Shown here piece after piece: positions 8,225-16,127 of a stretch of 39,576 nucleotides of DNA. Numbering within the stretch: position 1 is the first letter of the stretch; the number at the start of each line of letters is the position of its first letter. The position numbers and the translations under genes were made by a program. This DNA is from CAYLLT01 sp964591605 (GTDB lineage Bacteria; Planctomycetota; Phycisphaerae; UBA1845; PWPN01). The stretch lies in contig CAZQEN010000023.1 of NCBI GenBank assembly GCA_964591605.1, positions 1-39,576 of the forward strand, given 5' to 3'. The notes below the pieces were generated by a model. It was not told the origin of the DNA and did no database searches. It was given only the letters and a program-made list of their open reading frames with translations.

Positions 8225-9112
8225 ATGGGCAACCTTCCTGGGTGGTTAACGCTGCTGTGCATCGCATGCTGTGGTGCACCAGACCGCGTCAGCCCGACCT
8301 CCGTGCCGACCACCTGCCCCTCCCTTCATGTGGTGTCCGTGCATCCCGCCGCCCAGGACCGCTGGCCCGCGGGCGTCGATCGCATCGAATACGTGAGCGG
8401 CGTCGATGGCGTCGGCGACTGGGCCACCGCACTGCCGCCGCCGCGGGATGCCGACTGGATCATCTTCATCCACGGCCACGGCTCGACCGGCGACCAGCTC
8501 TACACCCGTTCGGACCTGCGGCAAAACTGGCTGCCCCTCTTCCGGCAGCGCGGCATGGGCATCCTGACCGTCAACCTGCGCGGCAATGCGTGGATGTCGC
8601 CCGCTGCCGCCGACGACCTTCACGCCCTCCTGGCATGGGCCCGCCCTCACTACCGGATGAAGCGGCTGATCTTCGTCAGCGGCTCGATGGGCGGCACCAG
8701 TAATCTGATCTATGCAGCCGTGCACCCCGAGGACGTTCAGGGCGTGGTGGCCCTCTGCCCGGCCACCGACCTGGGCGCCTACGTCCGCTGGTGCCGCGGG
8801 CAGCAGGGTCCGCCGGTGCTCGCCGAGATCGCCGGCGCCATCCAGCGCAGCTACGGCGGTGAGCCCGGCAGGGTCCCGGCATACCAGCACCACCACGTCG
8901 TCGCTCACGCGGAGCGCCTGACCATGCCCGTCTACGTGGCCCACGGCTCCGCGGATGTCATCATTCCCGTCGCCCAATCACGCCAACTGGCCGAACGTCT
9001 GGCCGGCCGAGAGTCGTTCCACTACGAGGAAATGCCCGACGGCGACCACGATGCCCCGCTTAAACTGGCCGGCCAGGGCCTCGATTGGGTGATGAACCGG
9101 CTCAACCGCTGA
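8225..9112 (+). CDS. Alpha/beta hydrolase, exported
   Basis: A 295-residue serine hydrolase. The oxyanion/HG motif is 'FIHGHGSTG'. The nucleophile elbow is 'VSGSMGGTS', with the central Ser as nucleophile. The acid is likely Asp in 'HGSADVIIPV' and the base His in 'DGDHDAP'. The order and spacing fit peptidase S9/esterase-like hydrolases. The N-terminus 'MGNLPGWLTLLCIACCGAP' is hydrophobic with cysteines and may be a poorly matching lipoprotein signal, so export is inference. The start at 8225 is supported by the -10 box 9 nt upstream and the absence of a ribosome site. A longer frame opens at 8183. Substrate cannot be predicted. Confidence 0.75.
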   Translation: MGNLPGWLTLLCIACCGAPDRVSPTSVPTTCPSLHVVSVHPAAQDRWPAGVDRIEYVSGVDGVGDWATALPPPRDADWIIFIHGHGSTGDQLYTRSDLRQNWLPLFRQRGMGILTVNLRGNAWMSPAAADDLHALLAWARPHYRMKRLIFVSGSMGGTSNLIYAAVHPEDVQGVVALCPATDLGAYVRWCRGQQGPPVLAEIAGAIQRSYGGEPGRVPAYQHHHVVAHAERLTMPVYVAHGSADVIIPVAQSRQLAERLAGRESFHYEEMPDGDHDAPLKLAGQGLDWVMNRLNR

Positions 9113-9137
9113 TCACCGGCCCGGCCGTGCCCCCCTC

Positions 9138-9167
9138 CCCGCCCGCATGAACCCCAGCCCGGGCGGG
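9138..9167 (+). terminator. Possible terminator after the hydrolase gene
   Basis: CCCGCCCG (9138-9145) and CGGGCGGG (9160-9167) form an 8-bp GC stem with a 14-nt loop, followed by CATCCTTTCTTCC. The tail is pyrimidine-rich rather than a clean T-run. Confidence 0.4.
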
Positions 9168-9368
9168 CATCCTTTCTTCCCGCCCAGCCCCCCCAATTCC
9201 CGAGAGCGTGTGTGAAACGGGTGCCCCATCCCATCACGCAGCAAGGGATAGGGGGCCGACAAGGGGAGGATTCACTGCCCTTTGTCCCTCACCCACCCCG
9301 TCCTTCGCAACGGGGTCGGGCTGCCTGCCCCCCCCGACTCCTGAGACCGACTCTCAACCGTGCCGCGC

Positions 9369-9402
9369 TTTACTTTTTCCGCGCCCCACCCTATAAGGTG
9401 GG
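9369..9402 (+). promoter_or_regulatory. Promoter of the RRM gene with -10 box inside a palindrome
   Basis: TTTACT (9369-9374), a 17-nt spacer and TATAAG (9392-9397). The -10 lies in the centre of a perfect inverted repeat, CCCACC-CTATAA-GGTGGG (9385-9402), a plausible operator. The transcription start would be near 9404, leaving a ~160-nt leader before ATG 9566 with small hairpins, for example AGTCT/AGACT around 9428-9448. Confidence 0.55.
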
Positions 9403-9565
9403 TGAGCGGTCGGTCAGACAAACCAGTCTCTTAGCGACAGACTCACCTCTGCCCTAGTAGACCCGATTTTTCTTTCCTGCCTGCCGGGCTGAATCGTCGG
9501 CCCCTTTCGAACGACCTTGGAAAGTAAAAAGTGAGGTCACCGCCCACCAGAACAAGGAAAACACG

Positions 9566-9922
9566 ATGGGCAAGAAACTGTATGTGGGAAATCTGACGTA
9601 CGATGTGGACAGCAGTGCGCTCGAGCAACTGTTCTCCGCACACGGCACTGTGACCAGTGCCGAGGTCATCGCCGACCGCGAGACCGGCCGCAGCAAGGGC
9701 TTCGGCTTCGTCGAAATGAGCTCCGAGGCCGAGGCGCAGGCCGCCATCAACGCCCTCAACGGCAAGGACAACAACGGCCGGGCCCTGACCGTCAATGAAG
9801 CCAAGCCCCGCGAAAGCCGCGGCGGCGGCGGCGGACGCGGCGGCTACGGCGGTGGACGTGGCGGCGGCGGCGGCGGACGGGGTGGTTACGGCGGTGGCGG
9901 CGGCGGACGCAGCCGCTACTAA
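9566..9922 (+). CDS. RRM RNA-binding protein with glycine-rich tail
   Basis: A 118-residue protein with one RNA recognition motif: RNP2 'LYVGNL' (residues 5-10) and RNP1 'KGFGFVEM' (44-51), the canonical aromatic RNA-contact residues. From residue ~83 it becomes an Arg/Gly/Tyr-rich tail of RGG-like repeats. Such single-RRM Gly-rich proteins occur in cyanobacteria and planctomycetes and are often cold- or stress-induced RNA chaperones; that role is inferred here. AAGGA lies 7-8 nt before the ATG. It is a monocistronic unit with a promoter at 9369-9402 and a strong terminator at 10024-10049. Confidence 0.93.
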   Translation: MGKKLYVGNLTYDVDSSALEQLFSAHGTVTSAEVIADRETGRSKGFGFVEMSSEAEAQAAINALNGKDNNGRALTVNEAKPRESRGGGGGRGGYGGGRGGGGGGRGGYGGGGGGRSRY

Positions 9923-10023
9923 GATTCTCCCTCTCTCATGACCGGCGACCGCCCGCGCGGCCGCAGGAATCCAGCAGCGCTCGCCCATCCGGCCAGCGCC
10001 ATTGTCTGACTGTGGACTCACGC

Positions 10024-10049
10024 GAAGGGAAGCCCTGGGGCTTCCCTTC
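10024..10049 (+). terminator. Intrinsic terminator of the RRM gene
   Basis: A 12-nt arm GAAGGGAAGCCC (10024-10035) and its exact complement (10038-10049) are followed by TTTC. This is the strongest simple hairpin in the plus-strand intergenic DNA here. Confidence 0.75.
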
Positions 10050-10157
10050 TTTCATTACCGCTTCGGTTCAGCCCCCCACCACCGGCGCGAGCCTGCGTCT
10101 CAAGCCTCACTTGTCGGGTTTTGCCCCGACCCGCGGGTTGTGCCGTGGTTTTATCTC

Positions 10158-10187
10158 TTGAAGCGAGGCGCGGTTGCTGGGTAGAAT
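10158..10187 (+). promoter_or_regulatory. Candidate promoter of the beta-solenoid gene
   Basis: TTGAAG (10158-10163), an 18-nt spacer and TAGAAT (10182-10187). It would give a leader of about 255 nt before ATG 10452. No gene is seen between 10050 and 10451. Confidence 0.5.
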
Positions 10188-10420
10188 CGGGATCGTTCAC
10201 GCCGGAAGCCGGAGAGTCAGAGCACAAGTCGGCTTGCGTTTTGTCAGTTCATTCGCTCCCGACACGGTTCCGTCTTCCGAATGAGGAATCGGGCACTCAC
10301 CGGGCGACTCATCCTCGATTCAACGTGCGCCGCTTCGTGGTGGCACCATCAGCCTGTGCGCCGACGGCACATGGTGGGCCATGTCGAGCCTGTCATAGCA
10401 CTCCGGCCGGTACCGGACAT

Positions 10421-10438
10421 GACTGCGTGAACGCAGTC
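10421..10438 (+). promoter_or_regulatory. Hairpin abutting the Shine-Dalgarno of the beta-solenoid gene
   Basis: GACTGCG-TGAA-CGCAGTC is a perfect 7-bp stem with a tetraloop, ending directly before the GAGG (10439-10442) that serves ATG 10452. The position would allow control of ribosome access, but no regulator is known. Confidence 0.4.
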
Positions 10439-10451
10439 GAGGTCAAAAGTC

Positions 10452-12926
10452 ATGGAATGGTTCGAAGTTGAGATCGTTCATCATGCAATGAACGCAATCG
10501 TTCTGTTCCTGGCCATTGGCGGCAGGAGCCTGTTCGCTCAGGATCTGGCCTTCACGGGAGACTGCGGGAACAGTTGGTACCAGACCTGTGTGGACGGACT
10601 CTGCGACAACGGCAGCCCCAAGGAGAAGAACAACTGGGCGCAGCAGGCGTGTCTTCCCAATCACCCCCTGTTCCCGAATCAAGGCTCGCTCGTGATCATC
10701 CCCACCGACGTCATTCTCGATGGCGATGCCAGCATCATGGGGCTGCAAGTGGAAGGCGGCGGCAGTCTCATCATGATCCAGGGCAAGACCTTGTCGCTCA
10801 CCGCCCGCGATGTCCTGAATGCCGGTGAAATCATCATCAACGATACCGGTCTGGCCGGCACCTTCTTGACACGGCTGATCCTGGGCGACCAGACGCAGCT
10901 CAGCAGCACCGGTGTCATCACGCTCAACAGCCCCGACCGCGGGGTCCTGACGGCAACGGGTCTGATCATCAACAACCCCAATCACACGATTCAGGGGACG
11001 GGGCAGATTACGGCTTCCTTCCAGAACGCCGGGACCGTCGATGCGAACGTTCCGGGCTCCGCACTCGCCATCCCGCTTATCACCGCGACAAACAGCGGCC
11101 TGTTCCGCGCTTCGGGCGGCGGGATCCTGATGCTGGACCGCGTCAGCCTGAACAACGCGGGCGGCACACTGCTGGCAACCGGCGGAGTGATCCGCCTGAG
11201 AGCCACCACGGTCTCCGGCGGGACTCTGAACACAGACGGAACCGGCGTCATTGAGACAGACGGGGGTGTCAGCGGGATTGCCCGGTTCAGCGGCATCACC
11301 AATCAGGGACTGATTCACATCACCGCAGGCGTGCCGGCGGAGGTGGACGGGCTCCCCCTGGTCAATCACGGCACCATTCTGATCAATCCCACCCGAAGCT
11401 CACAGAGCTCAACATTCCTGAGTTTTCCGACGGCGGGGACGCTTCGCGGCACCGGCACGATCGTGCTCAACTCTCCCGGACTGATTGGTGCGCGCCTGGA
11501 GTCCGGGGGAACGCTCATTCAGGAACCACAGCACACCATCCGGGGCGAGGGGCGTATCCTGGCGCAACTCAACAACCAGGGAACCGTGCGCGGCGACGTG
11601 AACGGGGGCCTGCTTGAGCTCGCCGCATCGCTCAAGTGGAACCCCGGTTCGATCGTGGCGGCCGGCGGAGGTTTCATCGGCGTCGCCGGAATCACCATTC
11701 AGAATGCCGGCGGCCGTATCGCCGCCGAGAACGGGACGGTTCAGCTTTACGGCGCCGCGAACATCCTCGGCGGAACCCTGGAGACGTCCGGCACGGGCGT
11801 GATTGAGAGCCATGGAGACCCGCCCAACACGCTCACCGATGTGACGAATCGCGGACAGATTCACGTGGTCGGCTTCATGGCGCTGGCCGGCACGGGCCTG
11901 GTCAATGACGGAACGATCACCATCGGCGACTGCCCGTCATTCGTGACCAAGTATGTCCGCGTGAGCACGAGCCTGACGGTGAGCGGGAGCGGCGCCATTA
12001 TCCTGTGCGGCCAGGAAGATAGAACGTCCATCTGGACGGCGGCCGACGTGACCCTCACGCATGCGGCAGGACATACCATCCGGGGCTACGGCGTCGTCGC
12101 CGGGAGCGTCATCAACAACGGCATGCTTCAGGCTGATGTTCCCTCTCGTTACCTGGTTATTGATCCCTCCGGATACAGCATTTCCAGCTCCGGAAGTCTT
12201 CGCGTGTTTCCCGACTGCAATATGGTCCTCAATCGAGCGGCGTCGTTCAGCCAGACTGCCGGGGGCGAGATCGTTGTGAACGGCACTCTGCAGGTCAATC
12301 ACGCCGCTTTGACGCTGGCGGGCGGGACGCTCAGCGGCACAGGCACGATCAATGGCACCGTGATCAGCACGGGTGCAATCGTCCGGCCCGGAAGCTCCGC
12401 CGGGCAGCTTACCTTAAACGGAGATTACACCCAGGGGACGGGCGGGAGTCTGGAAATCGAGATCGGCGGCACGACGCCGGCCACAGGACACGATGTCCTG
12501 GCCGTGGCCGGCCGGGCTATGCCGGGTGGCGAGCTGCGCATCCTGCCCACAGGCGGCTTCATCGCCCAGCCCGGTCAGCAGTTCACGGTGCTCACCGCTG
12601 GCCAGGTCATCGGAACCTTCGCTGCGGTGACTGGCCCGGGGGAGTACAACGTCGCGTACACTCCGACGACGGTCACGCTGACGGTGCTGGAGCCCCCGGC
12701 CTGCGGGCAGATCGTGACCCCGGACCTGGACCAGGACTGCGATGTGGACAATAGCGACGTGGCCGCCTTCCGGACATGCGCGGCGGGTCCGTCGATACCC
12801 CTCAGCCCCGCCTGCCGCCGCGTCGACTTCGACGGCGACAACGACGGCGACATGAACGATTTCGGCATCGCCCAGCGCTGCTACAGCGGCGCCGGGAACC
12901 CCGCCAATCCAAACTGCGCCAACTGA
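10452..12926 (+). CDS. Large secreted beta-solenoid protein with dockerin-like C-terminus
   Basis: An 824-residue exported protein. A hydrophobic signal segment 'MNAIVLFLAIGGRSLFA' begins at residue 13. The body is a long series of ~20-25-residue beta repeats rich in 'GTG.I....N.G.I', 'GGTL.ATGG.I' and 'SGTGTINGTV', as in right-handed beta-helix, autotransporter-like passengers. Near the end is 'TLNGDYTQGTGGSLEIEIGG', a passenger-end motif. The last ~70 residues hold two Asp-rich dockerin-like calcium loops, 'DLDQDCDVDNSDVAAF' and 'DFDGDNDGDMNDFGIAQ'. ATG 10452 is chosen because GAGG lies 9 nt upstream; ATG 10488 would give a shorter signal peptide. A surface or structural role is inferred. 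Confidence 0.75.
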   Translation: MEWFEVEIVHHAMNAIVLFLAIGGRSLFAQDLAFTGDCGNSWYQTCVDGLCDNGSPKEKNNWAQQACLPNHPLFPNQGSLVIIPTDVILDGDASIMGLQVEGGGSLIMIQGKTLSLTARDVLNAGEIIINDTGLAGTFLTRLILGDQTQLSSTGVITLNSPDRGVLTATGLIINNPNHTIQGTGQITASFQNAGTVDANVPGSALAIPLITATNSGLFRASGGGILMLDRVSLNNAGGTLLATGGVIRLRATTVSGGTLNTDGTGVIETDGGVSGIARFSGITNQGLIHITAGVPAEVDGLPLVNHGTILINPTRSSQSSTFLSFPTAGTLRGTGTIVLNSPGLIGARLESGGTLIQEPQHTIRGEGRILAQLNNQGTVRGDVNGGLLELAASLKWNPGSIVAAGGGFIGVAGITIQNAGGRIAAENGTVQLYGAANILGGTLETSGTGVIESHGDPPNTLTDVTNRGQIHVVGFMALAGTGLVNDGTITIGDCPSFVTKYVRVSTSLTVSGSGAIILCGQEDRTSIWTAADVTLTHAAGHTIRGYGVVAGSVINNGMLQADVPSRYLVIDPSGYSISSSGSLRVFPDCNMVLNRAASFSQTAGGEIVVNGTLQVNHAALTLAGGTLSGTGTINGTVISTGAIVRPGSSAGQLTLNGDYTQGTGGSLEIEIGGTTPATGHDVLAVAGRAMPGGELRILPTGGFIAQPGQQFTVLTAGQVIGTFAAVTGPGEYNVAYTPTTVTLTVLEPPACGQIVTPDLDQDCDVDNSDVAAFRTCAAGPSIPLSPACRRVDFDGDNDGDMNDFGIAQRCYSGAGNPANPNCAN

Positions 12927-12942
12927 AGCATCGTACAGCTCG

Positions 12943-13626
12943 TCACCACAGGCCCGCGCACGTCTGAGCTGCCGGCATCTCGGTGACATTCTCGATCACG
13001 TACAAGCCGAGATCTTCGGACTCGCTCAAACCGAGGATCTGCTTGGCACAATCCTCGATCGTCGTGGGATCGGGCGACCACACTTCGACGACGGTGCACT
13101 GCCGCTTCTCCACGCTGTAGACGCGCACGAGATAGAGATCATCCGGGTTGGCCGTCGGGCAGGGAACGCAGGCGGGACACTCGAGCACCGTGACGTCGCC
13201 GCCGTTTTCATCCGGACACACGCAGACGCTGTCCTCACCCACCACGCTCGGCGTCGACGTCCACGAGCAACCGGGAGGACACGCCCAGCAGACGCCGTCC
13301 ACATAGCTCAGCCCCGAGCAGCAGTAGTCCGCACTGTCTGCAGCCATGCCGTCGGTCGCACAGCAATACCGGTGGTCCCCGAACATGACGGACTGCTCCG
13401 AGCAGCAGTCGGCCTCGCTGTCTCCTCCCTCCACGAGGTCCCCCACACCGATGCAGCAGGCCCCCTCCTGGCAATTCGATGAACAGCAGTCGGAGGCCTC
13501 GCTGCATTCGCCCCCGGCCGACGTGCATTCGTTCCCGCTGCCGACAATGCCGGCGATGCCCAGTACGATCACCGGGACGACCAGCAGGAGGCGGACCGAC
13601 CCGCATGACACGTGGTGCTGAACCAT
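12943..13626 (-). CDS. Cysteine-rich secreted protein
   Basis: A 227-residue exported protein. The signal peptide 'VRLLLVVPVIVLGIAGIVGSG' is followed by a mature part with 24 cysteines, many paired (DCC, ACC, DCC, YCC, YCC). The segment 'CSEASDCCSSNCQEGACC' has knottin-like spacing. The C-terminal third is Cys-poor and could be a separate alpha/beta domain. ATG 13626 has AAGGA 8 nt upstream and lies inside the end of the preceding gene (58-nt overlap, different frame). It converges on the beta-solenoid gene. No function recognised; the disulfide-rich design implies export to an oxidising compartment. Confidence 0.65.
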   Translation of the reverse strand: MVQHHVSCGSVRLLLVVPVIVLGIAGIVGSGNECTSAGGECSEASDCCSSNCQEGACCIGVGDLVEGGDSEADCCSEQSVMFGDHRYCCATDGMAADSADYCCSGLSYVDGVCWACPPGCSWTSTPSVVGEDSVCVCPDENGGDVTVLECPACVPCPTANPDDLYLVRVYSVEKRQCTVVEVWSPDPTTIEDCAKQILGLSESEDLGLYVIENVTEMPAAQTCAGLW

Positions 13627-14138
13627 GGCGCAGTTCCTTTCGAGCAGGTGACCACAATCGTCAGATAGGCAAGGACCGACCCGAGCACGATGGAGATCAC
13701 GTCCCGGGGGTCGAACGTTCCGGCCGTAAAGTATGCAGAGGTGTTTTCCAGAAACGGGATGCCGCCGAACCAGTCGGGCAGATGGGAGGCAAGCCATGGA
13801 GCGATCCGACGATGCTGCCCCACCTCGAACGCCACATCCGTCGCGCACCAGCCCAGCGCCACGGCCAGCCCGCCTCGCTTCCCGACCATGAGCACACCGG
13901 CGGTGATGAGCGTCAGCGCCAGCGCGTGGGTGAACGTCGGCAGGTTGTCCGACGCCGCCCCGAAAACGGACGGGAGGTCATGCAGGTGGGCCAGTCCCCG
14001 TGGCAGAAAATACACCCGGTCTGCCCGTCGGTCAGTCACGTAAACCGCGACCCCAATCATCAGCACCAACACGCCAATGAGGATCCAGAGCCGGTGGACG
14101 CCCCTGCCACACGACACATGTCCAACCGAGCGAATCAT
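13569..14138 (-). CDS. Membrane protein of unknown function
   Basis: A 189-residue protein with about four membrane helices, beginning after 'MIRSVGHVSCGRGVHR' with 'LWILIGVLVLMIGVAVYV'. Conserved-looking motifs are 'DRVYFLPRGLAHLHDLPSVFG', 'DLFEIGQH'-like 'DVAFEVGQHRRIAPWLA' and 'YFTAGTFDPRDVISIVLG'. I recall similar uncharacterised proteins in other bacteria but cannot name the family. ATG 14138 has GGGGA 9 nt upstream; ATG 14147 is the alternative. The last ~20 residues overlap the start of the cysteine-rich gene and look less natural, so the normal C-terminus may have been lost by frameshift. Confidence 0.6.
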   Translation of the reverse strand: MIRSVGHVSCGRGVHRLWILIGVLVLMIGVAVYVTDRRADRVYFLPRGLAHLHDLPSVFGAASDNLPTFTHALALTLITAGVLMVGKRGGLAVALGWCATDVAFEVGQHRRIAPWLASHLPDWFGGIPFLENTSAYFTAGTFDPRDVISIVLGSVLAYLTIVVTCSKGTAPWFSTTCHAGRSASCWSSR

Positions 14139-14909
14139 GTGCCCCATTCCCCAGGCGATGCCTCTGCGCCCAATCCATGTGGTATCGCGATCGCTTTCAC
14201 TGCCCACGGCACTCCGCGCAGAGGCACGGTGGGCCGGATCCGGCAGGCAGCGACCGGGTCTGGCCGCGTCGAGTTCCGGGCACGCCGAGTTCGCAGAGAA
14301 GGGCTTTCCGTGCCACACAACGCACCGCCGGCAGCGCCGGGCAATTCCGCTTGGCGTACGTGGCGAGGGGGTACGCTACCGGGCCGCAGACCATTCGCTC
14401 GATGCAGACGTCGTGGAAGACGCCGGCCCGGACCGCGCCTGCTTCCATGCGCCTGCCCGGGCCCTCAAGGGATCCTCCTCCCAGTCTGCAAATCCCAGTC
14501 TCCACCGGAGGATCCATCCTGTATCTTCGGCGGCTGAGCCGATTTCACAAGAGCCCATCCGTCAGCCGGCGGCAACCGCGCAGTCCAGAGCGGGGCACAC
14601 TACTCCTCCGCCCGCAGCATCAGGCACGTTTGACCGGCCGGAGAGCCGCCAAGCACGTCCCTGCGGCACCCGAAGACCCATTCTGTGAGACTTCAGGCCG
14701 GCGGCGCAGCCGGCCTTTTGTGGTGTCCCGATGCATCGGGATCTTCCCGGCGCGCCGGAACACGTGCAGGCGAGACGCCTGCACCACAATGGACGCGGTC
14801 GTCCACTCCCGCAGAATCTGTCACGAACCCCGAAGGCTTGACCCGCGCCTCCCCGCTCGACACGAGGCCGCCTCACCGGTATGACGTTGCCGTCTCCGGA
14901 GGTTGATCC
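14139..14909. other. Long intergenic region with palindrome cluster
   Basis: About 770 nt between divergent genes without a credible gene. Overlapping open frames in several phases translate to Arg/Pro/Ala-rich sequence and look like chance. The second half contains the palindrome cluster at 14696-14790. The last bases form the GGAGG ribosome site (14898-14902) for GTG 14910. Confidence 0.5.
14696..14790. repeat. Cluster of four palindromes (REP-like)
   Basis: In order: GGCCGGC/GCCGGCC (14696-14702 with 14709-14715) followed by TTTT; the perfect CCCGATGCATCGGG (14727-14740); CCGGCGCGCCGG (14747-14758); and GTGCAGGCG/CGCCTGCAC (14764-14772 with 14776-14784). An outer inverted repeat TTGTGGTG (14718-14725)/CACCACAA (14782-14789) encloses the last three. 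The final unit, including CACCACAAT, recurs at 37750-37776, and the GGCGCGCC core recurs at 34771-34786 and 35103-35118. Confidence 0.75.
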
Positions 14910-16100
14910 GTGGGCTGGCTCGATTACTTGCGTTCTCCGACCCCAGACCGCTTCGCCCAGATGGTCTGCGACCTGCTGCGCCAGTCAGGGGTGACCGACC
15001 CGATCCGCTACAACCGCGAAACCTTCACCCTTCACTACGGCTCGCCCGAGACGCAACTCGGCCTGCACAACGCCTTCGCGGAATACGCCAGGGCGCCCCG
15101 ATCTCAACGCCGCCCGTTGCTGCAGCGCTATATCGCGACCATCCTTACCACCCCGTCGGCACTTCCGGAGGATTTCAGCGAAGCGCGCGCGGTGCTCCTG
15201 CCGCGTGTCCGGTCGCGGCTGTTCTACGAGCGGATGCACCTGAGGTTCCCCCCGGACGCCCACATCCCGTTCACGCCGCTGGGAGACCATCTGGGAGTCG
15301 ACGTCGTCATCGACACGCCGCAGGCCTCGTCACCCGTCAGCCGGTCCAGACTGACGGGCTGGGGCGTCACCTTCGACGAGGCGCTCGCCGTCGCGAAAGA
15401 CAACCTCTGGGAGATCAGCAAGCAGAACTTCCAACAGGTCAGCCCTGGTCTGTACGCGCCGGGCCGCGAGGACACTTACGACGCCGCCAGGCTGTTTCTG
15501 CACGACCTGATCTGGCAGCTCCCGGTGAAGGGCCGGCACGTGGCCGTCGTGCCGCATCGAAATCTCCTGCTTGTCTGCGGCTCCGAGGATCCGGGCGCCC
15601 TCGCCGCCATGGCGAAGCTGGCCACAGCAGGGCTCCAGGACAGCCGGGCGGAAACCGGCATCCCCGTCATCCTGAACGGCCCCCGGTGGGAGACGGCACG
15701 CCCGACGCACGAGTATCTGGCCCCTCTGCGGGAGCTCTACGTTCATTCCGTCGCGAGCGAATACGGCGAGCAGGCCTCGTGGCTCGAGCAGCAGCAGACC
15801 GATGATTCCCCCTACGTCGCCTCGGTGATGCTCACGCAGAACAGGCAGACGGGTGAGTTCTGCACCGTCTCGGTCTGGGGCGAAGGGGTCAAAACCCTGC
15901 TGCCCCGCGCGGAAGTGATCGCCTTCATGCGCGGTTCCGCCGACGGCCCCCGCCCCGACTCGATCATGGCCCGCTGGGACGACGTCCAGCAGATCTGCGG
16001 CCCGCTCATGCAGCCGCAGGACCGCTACCCGCCCCGGTGGCTGGTTGAGCAGTTCCCCTCCAACGACCAGCTCCAGGCACTCTCGGCCCCGCCCTCCTGA
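14910..16100 (+). CDS. DUF1444 (YtpQ)-like protein
   Basis: A 396-residue soluble protein. Features that resemble the DUF1444/YtpQ family are 'LLPRVRSRLFYER', the central 'LGVDVVIDTPQASSPVSRS', 'TFDEALAVAKDNLWEIS', 'DTYDAARLFLHDLIW', and 'HVAVVPHRNLLLVCGSEDP' (roughly residues 211-229), followed by 'PVILNGPRWE'. The family has no known biochemical activity. The GTG at 14910 is a confident start because GGAGG lies 7 nt upstream. It is convergent with the pseudopilin gene (27-nt gap). No signal peptide or membrane segment is visible. Confidence 0.65.
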   Translation: MGWLDYLRSPTPDRFAQMVCDLLRQSGVTDPIRYNRETFTLHYGSPETQLGLHNAFAEYARAPRSQRRPLLQRYIATILTTPSALPEDFSEARAVLLPRVRSRLFYERMHLRFPPDAHIPFTPLGDHLGVDVVIDTPQASSPVSRSRLTGWGVTFDEALAVAKDNLWEISKQNFQQVSPGLYAPGREDTYDAARLFLHDLIWQLPVKGRHVAVVPHRNLLLVCGSEDPGALAAMAKLATAGLQDSRAETGIPVILNGPRWETARPTHEYLAPLRELYVHSVASEYGEQASWLEQQQTDDSPYVASVMLTQNRQTGEFCTVSVWGEGVKTLLPRAEVIAFMRGSADGPRPDSIMARWDDVQQICGPLMQPQDRYPPRWLVEQFPSNDQLQALSAPPS

Positions 16101-16127
16101 CCGCCGCCGGCGCATCGGCCACGCGCA

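Noticed and set aside
14077..14884. Overlapping plus-strand open frames of 200-350 codons upstream of the DUF1444-like gene
   Set aside because: Translations are low-complexity Arg/Pro/Ser and run through palindromic repeats; no recognisable motif and no ribosome site.
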